Shown here: in pieces, positions 25,647 through 33,288 of the stretch
Layout of the letters: each line of letters opens with the position of its first letter
How positions within the stretch are numbered: the first letter of the stretch is position 1
From: Psychroserpens sp041224425
GTDB lineage: Bacteria; Bacteroidota; Bacteroidia; Flavobacteriales; Flavobacteriaceae
Direction: 5' to 3'
DNA length: 64,000 nucleotides
Assembly: GCF_041224425.1 (NCBI RefSeq)
Contig: NZ_JBGFGL010000077.1
Span: 248,001 to 312,000 of the forward strand
The notes under the pieces: generated by a model
Databases searched by the model: none
Told to the model about the DNA's origin: nothing
The model's input: the letters and a program-made list of their open reading frames with translations, nothing else
Position numbers and translations under genes: made by a program

Positions 25647-26069
25647 TTATTGTTTAGTAAGCGAAATCGTTGAAAGTTTACAAACAGAAATCAGTGCATC
25701 ATTATCATCGGTTATCTTGATTTCCCAAAGTTGAGTGGTTCTACCTTTATGAAGGTAAGTAGCTTTTGCATAAACATACCCTTCTTTCACACTTTTAAGA
25801 TGGTTTGCAGAAATTTCAATGCCTCTCACAAATCGGTCTTTGGTATCCATAAAAATATGAGCTGCAAAACTACCAACACTTTCAGCAAGAGCGACTGTTG
25901 CACCTCCATGCAGAACACCATCTGGTTGATAAACTCTAGAATTTACAGGCATTCTGGCAACCAAAAAATCATCACCGAAATCGACCATTTCAATTTGTAG
26001 TGTTTCCATTAAGGTATTTTTACATACGGCATTTGCCTGAGATAATACGGCTTCTTTAGATAATTGCAT
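25647..26069 (-). CDS. Hotdog-fold thioesterase, probable DHNA-CoA hydrolase
   Basis: A 140-residue PaaI/MenI-like hotdog thioesterase. The motif LHGGATVALAESVGSFAA contains the catalytic Gly/Glu region (HGG and E of AES). Family members hydrolyse acyl-CoA thioesters; being the first gene of an operon with menF and menD, the likely substrate is DHNA-CoA, making this a MenI candidate. That assignment is by context, since PaaI-type enzymes look alike in sequence. A TATGTTTG box on the - strand at 26105-26098 is a likely promoter. Confidence 0.8.
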   Translation of the reverse strand: MQLSKEAVLSQANAVCKNTLMETLQIEMVDFGDDFLVARMPVNSRVYQPDGVLHGGATVALAESVGSFAAHIFMDTKDRFVRGIEISANHLKSVKEGYVYAKATYLHKGRTTQLWEIKITDDNDALISVCKLSTISLTKQ

Positions 26070-26097
26070 AGAAATACTGTATTTTTAAAGTGCATTA

Positions 26098-26105
26098 CAA
26101 ACATA
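26098..26105 (-). promoter_or_regulatory. Candidate -7 box for the thioesterase-menF-menD operon
   Basis: TATGTTTG on the - strand, an exact TAnnTTTG, about 29 bases before the start at 26069. A TTC lies 18 bases upstream in place of TTG. The whole divergent gap is only 40 bases, so this box lies next to the opposite gene's start. Confidence 0.4.
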
Positions 26106-26109
26106 CGAA

Positions 26110-26745
26110 ATGAATTCTACTGAAAAGGAAATATTTTATAAGACCAGTAATACTTACAGCGCGCTGAATACATTAACTACAGAAACTAAAAATATTTGGT
26201 TCGTTTGCCATGGAATGGGCTATTTGAGCCGTTATTTCATAAAGCATTTCAAAGGTTTATCAGAAAAAGAGAATTACATTATTGCACCTCAAGCACAAAG
26301 CAAATATTATCAGTCTTCTAATTTTAAACATGTAGGATCTAGTTGGCTGACTAAAGAGAATACGAGCGCAGAAACTGAAAATGTCATGCGTTATTTTGAT
26401 GCCATATTTGAAACTGAAAACTTACCTAATAAGAATAAGCTCGTGTGCCTAGGATATTCACAAGGCGTTAGCGTGATCATGCGATACATCGCTAGGCGGA
26501 AACTAAACTGTGACCATTTAATTATACATTCTGGAGGTATTCCAAAGGAATTGGAAGTAACCGATTTCAGTCATTTTACTGGACAGGTTTCCTTGATTTA
26601 TGGAACTCAAGATGAATATTTAACCGAAGAGCGTATTGCTTACGAAACCTCAAGAGCTAAAGAACTTTTTGGAGACCAACTTAACATCATTCCATTTGAT
26701 GGTCCACATGAGGTAAATGAAACTATTATAAAATCTATCGTTTAA
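26110..26745 (+). CDS. Alpha/beta hydrolase (esterase/phospholipase-like)
   Basis: A 211-residue cytoplasmic alpha/beta hydrolase. A Ser-Asp-His triad is visible: Ser117 in LGYSQGV, Asp168 in YGTQDEY and His200 in DGPHEV. It resembles the YpfH/carboxylesterase-phospholipase group. It is divergent from the menF/menD operon by 40 bases. It could be considered as the missing MenH (SHCHC synthase), but the nucleophile motif GYSQG and overall order look like an esterase and not the GGSMGG type of MenH. Convergent with the next gene, with three bases between stops. Confidence 0.8.
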   Translation: MNSTEKEIFYKTSNTYSALNTLTTETKNIWFVCHGMGYLSRYFIKHFKGLSEKENYIIAPQAQSKYYQSSNFKHVGSSWLTKENTSAETENVMRYFDAIFETENLPNKNKLVCLGYSQGVSVIMRYIARRKLNCDHLIIHSGGIPKELEVTDFSHFTGQVSLIYGTQDEYLTEERIAYETSRAKELFGDQLNIIPFDGPHEVNETIIKSIV

Positions 26746-26748
26746 AAA

Positions 26749-27921
26749 CTAGTATTTATATTTCTCCAAAGTTTCCATAAGCCACTTCTTGACATCTCGA
26801 TAGTAACTTTTGCTGACATTCATTTGCTGATCATCCAACAATGCTATCGCTTTTTCAAAGGCTGGTTTAGCCAATACCTTGTCGCCCATTTTATCATACA
26901 CATCACAAATATTGACCAAAACCTTAATGTTTTCTGGATCTTTTTCAAAAGCATACTGATACAATTCCAATGCATGCTTATAATCTTCTAACTCTCTAAA
27001 GTCATTGGCTACAAAATTTAAGTAATTCGGACTTGCCTCATGTATGTAACCGAAAGTTTGTTTCTTTTCGTTATTAAATGACTGTATTTGTGTTTTAAGG
27101 TCTTGACTCGATGATTTCGCAAAATCTTCAATAACTTTTTGATCCGCAAAATAATTCCTACTCATACTAATTAATCCATCAGAAAATGTTGGTCCCACGA
27201 TTTGCCAATGTCCAACACCTTCAATCAATTGAGGTTGCCAAGCTAAGGTTTTATTGGGATGCTGCTGAACCATGGTATCAATGCTTTTTACAAATCCACC
27301 AAATTCCATTTCACGTCTTCCTACCGTTCCATAGGAAAAGTACAGATACTTGCCAAAATGGGTTTGATCTTCAAGCATTTTCTTGGCATTTTTTTCAATC
27401 ACGTTATCTGTTCCTCCAAATGACGGACTGATACCAATGTAAGCATCAAACAAATCGCGTTGATCACTAAATATGGTATTCCCAACAAAAGCACCAGCCC
27501 AAGAATGGCCAACAAGGATATTAAACCCATCAACTCTGTAATTGGACTCAATAAAAGGCATCACTTCATTTTTAAAGTGTTCGTGTAGCTCAGTATTTTC
27601 AGGATTGAATTCAGAGCCTCTATTGTCTGAATCTATTCCGACCACAATCATAGGAATTATGGAATAATTATCAACCATATAGCCAATGTTGCCTTTTGCG
27701 ATATTCCAAAAAATGTCATGCTGTGCATCAAGAACATATACTGTTGCAAATTTTGTTATGGTATCGTTTTGGTAACGTTCAGGTAAAAACACCTTTATGT
27801 ATCTTTCTTTATTAAACGCCTTAGAGTTTATGGTATGTGTTTTATTGGCGTCAGATTGAGCAAAAGTCAGATTACAAAATAGTATAAGGCATGTAAGGTT
27901 TAGAATCTTTAAGAATTTCAT
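26749..27921 (-). CDS. Secreted alpha/beta hydrolase (Fes/IroE-like esterase) with TPR tail
   Basis: A 390-residue exported protein: signal peptide MKFLKILNLTCLILFCNLTFAQ, an esterase-D/putative esterase domain (about 35-270) with nucleophile Ser140 in GHSWAG, followed by C-terminal tetratricopeptide-like helices (about 300-375; ALELYQYAFEKDPENIKVLVN). The architecture is common in Bacteroidota for periplasmic esterases of the ferri-siderophore/acyl-ester type, but the substrate is unknown. The leader carries the same 14-mer, at the same 13-base distance, as the secreted-protein gene at 7449-8048. Confidence 0.85.
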   Translation of the reverse strand: MKFLKILNLTCLILFCNLTFAQSDANKTHTINSKAFNKERYIKVFLPERYQNDTITKFATVYVLDAQHDIFWNIAKGNIGYMVDNYSIIPMIVVGIDSDNRGSEFNPENTELHEHFKNEVMPFIESNYRVDGFNILVGHSWAGAFVGNTIFSDQRDLFDAYIGISPSFGGTDNVIEKNAKKMLEDQTHFGKYLYFSYGTVGRREMEFGGFVKSIDTMVQQHPNKTLAWQPQLIEGVGHWQIVGPTFSDGLISMSRNYFADQKVIEDFAKSSSQDLKTQIQSFNNEKKQTFGYIHEASPNYLNFVANDFRELEDYKHALELYQYAFEKDPENIKVLVNICDVYDKMGDKVLAKPAFEKAIALLDDQQMNVSKSYYRDVKKWLMETLEKYKY

Positions 27922-27934
27922 GCGATTGATAGTT

Positions 27935-27948
27935 ATGGTTTACTTAAA
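27935..27948 (-). promoter_or_regulatory. Shared leader element, copy 2
   Basis: On the - strand it reads TTTAAGTAAACCAT, exactly 13 bases before the start at 27921, preceded directly by TATC, giving the -7-like TATCTTTA. Identical in sequence and spacing to 8062-8075. The lipoprotein leader near 400-416 (TATCTTTAGTAAAAACC) is similar. Confidence 0.4.
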
Positions 27949-28001
27949 GATAACAACCATCTGAAATTGTTACAGTTACCTAATAAATTATTTGAATTGT
28001 G

Positions 28002-28952
28002 TTAAGAAATCAACTTTGCCACTATATCTTTAACAGGCAATACTGCTTTTGTGTGTTCGATGCTTGGACCTGCAACCCAAACGGTTTTGTAAGTTGCCTT
28101 TTTGGCGGCTTTTTCAGTAGCCTTCATCCCAATTGAAAAGCGAACCATCTTAACCCATTTTTTAAGCTTTCGATTTTTATTCAGTAGATTTTCAATCCAA
28201 GTAGCCTTAGTGCCTATTTTCTGTACATAAGGTGTATTGATCACTGTACACGGTGTTCCAGAGATACGTTCGGTCATCACAATATCTTCGGCACCATAAT
28301 CAACACAAGCTTGCTTATATTCATCTGTTACATTAGCTTCCTCAGAAGCAATGAACGGACTTCCAACTGAAACACCTTCAGCACCATAACTAAGCATTTT
28401 ATCAATGTCTGCCTTGCATCCTACACCTCCAGCTGAAATCACAGGAATGGAGAGATTAGATTTTAATAATTTAATCAATTCTTCAGGCGACAAATTACCT
28501 CTATGTCCACCAGCTTCGTTATTAACTGCAATAGCAGCGTCAGCACCCAAATCCTCAACCTTTTTGGCAAACTTTAAATCGGTCACATCACAAAACACTT
28601 TAATTCCAGCAACATGTGCTTTTTCAATAGTTTCTTGCGGACTCCCTAAGGACGTTATGATAAAATCACAACCCTCTTGACAGAGAACATCCAATTGATC
28701 CTTGTATTTAATATTTGATTTATTAACAATCAAGTTGAACCCAAACGAGCCACCTTCAGGTTTAGCAGCTTTCAACTCACGAATCGCTTGACGCAACTCA
28801 TCTAATGTTCGATAATTTAAGGCTGGAATACAACCTGCTATTCCGGTTTCCATCGCAGCTTTTACCATAGCAACATTGGAAACCAAAAACATTGGTGCCT
28901 GAATGATAGGATATTTTATTTGTAATAGCTCAGTAAGTTTGGTTGAACCCAT
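28002..28952 (-). CDS. Nitronate monooxygenase family FMN protein
   Basis: A 316-residue FMN-dependent TIM-barrel protein of the nitronate monooxygenase/2-nitropropane dioxygenase family. Seen: N-terminal KYPIIQAPMFLVSN, AVNNEAGGHRG, and the FMN-phosphate region ISAGGVGCKADIDKMLSYGAEGVSVGSPFIAS. The conserved catalytic His lies in GGHRG. Family members oxidise alkyl nitronates such as propionate-3-nitronate, though enoyl-reductase-like variants exist. The terminal KKWVKMVRFSIGMKATEKAAKKA extension is typical of Bacteroidota copies. An inverted repeat at 28987-29002 lies upstream. Confidence 0.88.
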   Translation of the reverse strand: MGSTKLTELLQIKYPIIQAPMFLVSNVAMVKAAMETGIAGCIPALNYRTLDELRQAIRELKAAKPEGGSFGFNLIVNKSNIKYKDQLDVLCQEGCDFIITSLGSPQETIEKAHVAGIKVFCDVTDLKFAKKVEDLGADAAIAVNNEAGGHRGNLSPEELIKLLKSNLSIPVISAGGVGCKADIDKMLSYGAEGVSVGSPFIASEEANVTDEYKQACVDYGAEDIVMTERISGTPCTVINTPYVQKIGTKATWIENLLNKNRKLKKWVKMVRFSIGMKATEKAAKKATYKTVWVAGPSIEHTKAVLPVKDIVAKLIS

Positions 28953-28986
28953 AAATATAATTTTTTTGTAAAGATAGTTAAAAAAT

Positions 28987-29002
28987 ACTATGCACGCATA
29001 GT
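28987..29002. promoter_or_regulatory. Inverted repeat upstream of the nitronate monooxygenase gene
   Basis: ACTATGC and GCATAGT, 7-base arms separated by AC. It lies 35 bases before the start at 28952, just upstream of a TATCTTTA -7-like box on the - strand (28976-28969), a plausible repressor site. Confidence 0.35.
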
Positions 29003-29099
29003 TTTATTCGTGGATGGAAAATGCACTTAAAAGAAATGTATTGGAATTAATTTCAATTTTTAAAGTGAAATTATATATTAGCATTCTTAACATTTTTTT

Positions 29100-31022
29100 A
29101 TGATTAAATATTCCCTAGTACTTCTCTCCTTCTTTTTTATTTCTGAAGTTGCACTTTGCCAAAAAAGGATAGAACCAACCACACAAGACCTTACCTTAGC
29201 TAAAAATTTAAAAGAACAATATCCAGATGATGATGTTGCGCTTGTAACCAGTAAAGATGATGTGACCTTTGGTTTGAATAAACGCGAAGGAAAAGTTACC
29301 GTTACTCATATCGTTGAAGAAAATATGATTAACATAGACTCACGTGCCGATATACAGGTTTATAGTTTTTACGATGGTGAGTCCTCTGTTGAGAGTTTTG
29401 AAATTAGATACCGAAATCAGAAACTAGCAGGTTTTACATTTAATGATGAAGCCTATACCAGCGATGATTTATTTCATAATGATACTCGCGTCACTTATGC
29501 CAACGTTGATTTTCCTCTAAAAGGGTATCGCTATTTAACCAAATTAGAAAAAGTGTATAAAGATGTTAAGTATTTTACCAAACTTTATTTCAACTCACAA
29601 TATCCTACAGCAAAAAAAACCATTAGAGTTGAAGTACCAGATTGGTTGGATTTAGAATTAAGGGAAATCAACTTTGAAGGTTTTGATATTCAAAAGCAAG
29701 TCGCTACCAACAAAAAGGGCGATGGTAAAATATATACGTTCAAGCTAAATGATATTCCAGCCATGTATGATGAAGAGGCAACGCCTGGACCAACCTATAT
29801 TTATCCGCATATCTTGGTTTTGCCTAAATCGTATTCAGTAAATGGCGAAGTAGTTAATATCTTTAAAGACACCCAAGACCTTTACGATTGGTATCGTTCC
29901 TTGGTTACTAGCCTTGAAAATGACAACTCTGCCTTTAAGGATAAAGTACGTGAGTTGACCGAAAATGCAACTTCCGATGAGGAAAAAATAAAGAATATCT
30001 ACTATTGGGTTCAAGATAATATTCGTTACATCGCTTTTGAAGATGGTATTGCTGGATTCAAACCCGATGAGGCTTCCAATGTTTTCAACAAGCGCTATGG
30101 TGATTGTAAAGGTATGGCTAACCTAACCAAACAAATGTTGGTCGAAGCTGGATTCGATGCGCGATTGACTTGGATTGGCACCAAACGTATTGCCTACGAC
30201 TACTCTACGCCTAACCTCTCTGTAGATAATCACATGATCTGTACATTATTTAAAGATGGAAAAACTATTTTTTTGGATGGTACAGAAAAATTTAATGCCT
30301 TCGGAGAATATGCGGACCGTATTCAAGGAAAGCAAGTCTTGATTGAAAATGGTGATGATTATATTTTGGAGTTCGTACCAAGTGTTGAAGCCGATTTCAA
30401 CAAGGAACAATTCAATTACAACTTGTCGTTTTCTGAAGAAGCTATTGTAGGAAAAGCAGATAAGGTTTTTAATGGCGAGAGCCGATCTGGACTCCTCTAC
30501 TATTTCAACAATCTTAAAAATGACAAGAAAGATGAGTTTTTAGAGTATTATCTAAACAAGGGAAATAGCAATATAAAGGTTTCTAATATTGCTACTTCAG
30601 ATTTACTGAATAGAGATGACAATATCAATATTGCTTACGATATTAAAGTTGAAAATGCAGTATCATCATTTGATGATCAGATCTACATTGATCTAGATTT
30701 TGAGAAACAACTATCTAATTTCAACTTTAAGGAACGCTTTACCGATTATATTTTCAGCTCTAAAAAAGATTTAGAAGCGACCACTCGATTAGAGATTCCT
30801 CAAGGGTATCATATTTCGCACTTACCAGAAAACATCTCTGTTTCCTCTGATAATTTTGATATGGATGTACAGTTTTCAAAAGACAACAATACAATTATTT
30901 ACAAGAAACGATTTCAGATTAAGAATGCTAAAATCGAAACCTCAGATTTTGAAAAATGGAACAATTTCATTGATCAACTTAACAACCTATATAACGAACA
31001 AATCATCTTAACTAAAGACTAA
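29100..31022 (+). CDS. Secreted DUF3857/transglutaminase-like protein, catalytic triad intact (second pair)
   Basis: A 640-residue exported protein with signal peptide MIKYSLVLLSFFFISEVALC, then DUF3857 (about 40-250), a transglutaminase-like core (about 285-410) and a C-terminal beta domain. Triad: Cys336 (YGDC), His378 (VDNHM) and Asp393 (LDGTE). It is a paralogue of the protein at 9307-11190: both have the segments KRYGDCK or SRYGDCK, TWIG and FLDxT. Three bases separate it from the partner at 31026. No strong -7 box was found upstream; TATATTAG at 29073 is the best candidate. Confidence 0.85.
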   Translation: MIKYSLVLLSFFFISEVALCQKRIEPTTQDLTLAKNLKEQYPDDDVALVTSKDDVTFGLNKREGKVTVTHIVEENMINIDSRADIQVYSFYDGESSVESFEIRYRNQKLAGFTFNDEAYTSDDLFHNDTRVTYANVDFPLKGYRYLTKLEKVYKDVKYFTKLYFNSQYPTAKKTIRVEVPDWLDLELREINFEGFDIQKQVATNKKGDGKIYTFKLNDIPAMYDEEATPGPTYIYPHILVLPKSYSVNGEVVNIFKDTQDLYDWYRSLVTSLENDNSAFKDKVRELTENATSDEEKIKNIYYWVQDNIRYIAFEDGIAGFKPDEASNVFNKRYGDCKGMANLTKQMLVEAGFDARLTWIGTKRIAYDYSTPNLSVDNHMICTLFKDGKTIFLDGTEKFNAFGEYADRIQGKQVLIENGDDYILEFVPSVEADFNKEQFNYNLSFSEEAIVGKADKVFNGESRSGLLYYFNNLKNDKKDEFLEYYLNKGNSNIKVSNIATSDLLNRDDNINIAYDIKVENAVSSFDDQIYIDLDFEKQLSNFNFKERFTDYIFSSKKDLEATTRLEIPQGYHISHLPENISVSSDNFDMDVQFSKDNNTIIYKKRFQIKNAKIETSDFEKWNNFIDQLNNLYNEQIILTKD

Positions 31023-31025
31023 TTC

Positions 31026-33203
31026 ATGGCTTCAAGATTTTTATTACTAGTACTATTCGTTTTTTCAACTTCTGCTTTCTCGCAATCTAAAGAGGAAATG
31101 GCTGCCAAAGACTTTTTTTGGGGCGCCAATGACAACTACCACGATGCCAATGAGATTCCTTCAGAATGGGAAAATGAGTCAGCTGTTGTTATTTATAAGA
31201 ATGAGAATTACGATTTTCATAAGTTTGGCAAGAATGTAACTTACACCACTTCGGTAAGAAAACGTATCAAACTTCTTGATAAAGCTGCCGTTGAAGAGTT
31301 TTCTGAATTTTCATTCACCAAACGATTTAGATCTTCTAAAGGACGCTATACTTGGAAAAAAAGAGGAAATACCTTTGTAGGTGTAAAAATCGTAAAACCA
31401 GATGGAAGTGTAACCGAAATCAATGTCGACGAAGAAGCTGTGGAAGTCGATGGTGAAACCAAAATTGCCATTCCAAATCTTGAAGTTGGTGATATCATTG
31501 ATTACTATTCTTATAGAAAAGAGCCTTTTAAAAGTACCTATGCCTTCGGTTTCGATCCTGTGGAAACGAGCTTAAATGAAGAATATCCTATTATGGATTT
31601 CAAACTGTTCTTTGAAACTGAAAATGATTTTTTTATCAATTTCAAATCTTTTAATGGTGCACCAGACTTAAAAGAACTTCCAACCGACAAAAATAATATG
31701 CGTCGATACGAACTCACGGAAACCAACATTCCAAAACGTGACTTTACACGTTGGTTCTATCCACTTGTTGAACTGCCTTCCTATAAATTTCAAGTATACT
31801 TTGCACGTTCAGGAAAATTTGAGGATAGAGCCTTGGCTTTTTTACCTGAAAAGGAAGATATTATTAAAACCAGTGTTTCAGACGAAGAGGTTTTAGACCT
31901 TTACGATAGTAGGTTTAAGCCTGATGGAGATGTTGGAGATGTCAAATCGTTCTTCAAAGGAAAGAGCTTCAAAAATGATGCAGAGAAAGTAATTTCTGGA
32001 TATTACTATATGAGGCATTATTACCTTACACGTTATATTGAAGCCGCATATGCTCGTGATGCCAATATCTCATCTTATCCCTTTGAAGTTTATAAAAACA
32101 ATGTGGTTTTTATCCAAAACCAAAAACAATTCATTAGACATTTTACCGAATTCCTGAAACGTCAAGATATTGATTACAGTATTGTTGTAGGGAAAAAACG
32201 TTATGATGGTACCATCGATGAACTTCTTATTGAACGCAATATAGAGGTCATGGTGAAAGTACATACAGCAACGCCTTTATATGCTCAGTTTTTTGGTGTA
32301 CATACCAATATCAATGAATTTTCACCGCTTATGGAAGGAACCGATGTATTCTTGCTGTCTTCAGAAAAAAATAAGCGCAAGATTGATCAAATAGAAAGGG
32401 CAAAACTTCCAACTTCCTCGTTCGAACAAAATGAAACTAAAAAGGACGTTACAGTAACATTTGATGATGATTTTTCAGGCTTATCATTAACTGCTGTCAA
32501 TTATTTTAAAGGTCATCAAAAAAGTGATGAACAATATGACCGATTGTTATTCAGCGATTATGTCTTTGAAGATTATAAGCGTTATGAAACCGAATCTTGG
32601 ATTGAACAAGTTTGGGGCAAGAAGAACAGGGAGAAATTCACCAGGGAAATGAAGGCCTTGATCGAAAAACTAAAAAACAAACAAAAAGAGTATTTTGAAA
32701 ACTCTGCTAAGAGTGAATACGGTATCGAGTCGTTTGAAGATTACACCTACGAAATCAATGAAAATGGACGTTACAGCTTAGATTCTTATTTTACATTTAC
32801 CGAAACCATAACAGCCAAGGATGTTTTAATCAAAAAAGCAGGACCAAATTATATTATGGAAATAGGAAAGCTGATAGGTGGACAAATTGACCTTGAAGAA
32901 AAAGAAAGAAAAAGATCCGAAAATATATATTTACCGCATCCAAGATCTTTTAATTATACCATCACTTTAAATATACCTGAAGGCTATTCAGTTTCTGGAT
33001 TAGACAATCTCAATAAAAATGTTGATAATGAAACAGGAGCCTTTATCAGTTCTGCTAATATTGAAGGGAATCAGCTTATCGTAACAACTTCAAAACGTTA
33101 TAAATCCTATTTTGAACCGGTTCAAAATTGGTCTAAAATGATTACGTTTTTAGATGAGGCGAAACAATTTACCAACGAAAAGATTTTGTTGAAAAAAAAT
33201 TAA
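31026..33203 (+). CDS. Secreted DUF3857 protein, transglutaminase core degenerate (second pair)
   Basis: A 725-residue exported protein: signal peptide MASRFLLLVLFVFSTSAFSQ, DUF3857 (about 50-270) and a region in the position of the transglutaminase core that lacks the YGDC motif (it reads KNNVVFIQNQKQFIRHFTEF) and the His-Asp pair. It is longer than its counterpart at 11190-13124 because of extra charged segments (about 470-590). It directly follows the triad-bearing protein, repeating the catalytic-plus-degenerate arrangement of the first pair. Function unknown; the two probably work as a complex or on the same surface substrate. Confidence 0.8.
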   Translation: MASRFLLLVLFVFSTSAFSQSKEEMAAKDFFWGANDNYHDANEIPSEWENESAVVIYKNENYDFHKFGKNVTYTTSVRKRIKLLDKAAVEEFSEFSFTKRFRSSKGRYTWKKRGNTFVGVKIVKPDGSVTEINVDEEAVEVDGETKIAIPNLEVGDIIDYYSYRKEPFKSTYAFGFDPVETSLNEEYPIMDFKLFFETENDFFINFKSFNGAPDLKELPTDKNNMRRYELTETNIPKRDFTRWFYPLVELPSYKFQVYFARSGKFEDRALAFLPEKEDIIKTSVSDEEVLDLYDSRFKPDGDVGDVKSFFKGKSFKNDAEKVISGYYYMRHYYLTRYIEAAYARDANISSYPFEVYKNNVVFIQNQKQFIRHFTEFLKRQDIDYSIVVGKKRYDGTIDELLIERNIEVMVKVHTATPLYAQFFGVHTNINEFSPLMEGTDVFLLSSEKNKRKIDQIERAKLPTSSFEQNETKKDVTVTFDDDFSGLSLTAVNYFKGHQKSDEQYDRLLFSDYVFEDYKRYETESWIEQVWGKKNREKFTREMKALIEKLKNKQKEYFENSAKSEYGIESFEDYTYEINENGRYSLDSYFTFTETITAKDVLIKKAGPNYIMEIGKLIGGQIDLEEKERKRSENIYLPHPRSFNYTITLNIPEGYSVSGLDNLNKNVDNETGAFISSANIEGNQLIVTTSKRYKSYFEPVQNWSKMITFLDEAKQFTNEKILLKKN

Positions 33204-33288
33204 ATCTTGATTCTTATAGCTATAGTATTTTAGCAATTAGATGATATTACTCAGCTTCTATCCTATTAATTTTCTATAAATTAGTAAG

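Noticed and set aside
26110..26745. Assigning this alpha/beta hydrolase as MenH
   Set aside because: It has a Ser-Asp-His triad with a GYSQG elbow like esterases, is divergent from menF/menD, and shows no MenH-specific motif; kept only as a possibility.
33207..33233. Promoter before the DUF294 gene
   Set aside because: TTG and TATTTTAG are present but the spacer is only 16 bases and the -7 box has a mismatch, so it was not listed as a feature.
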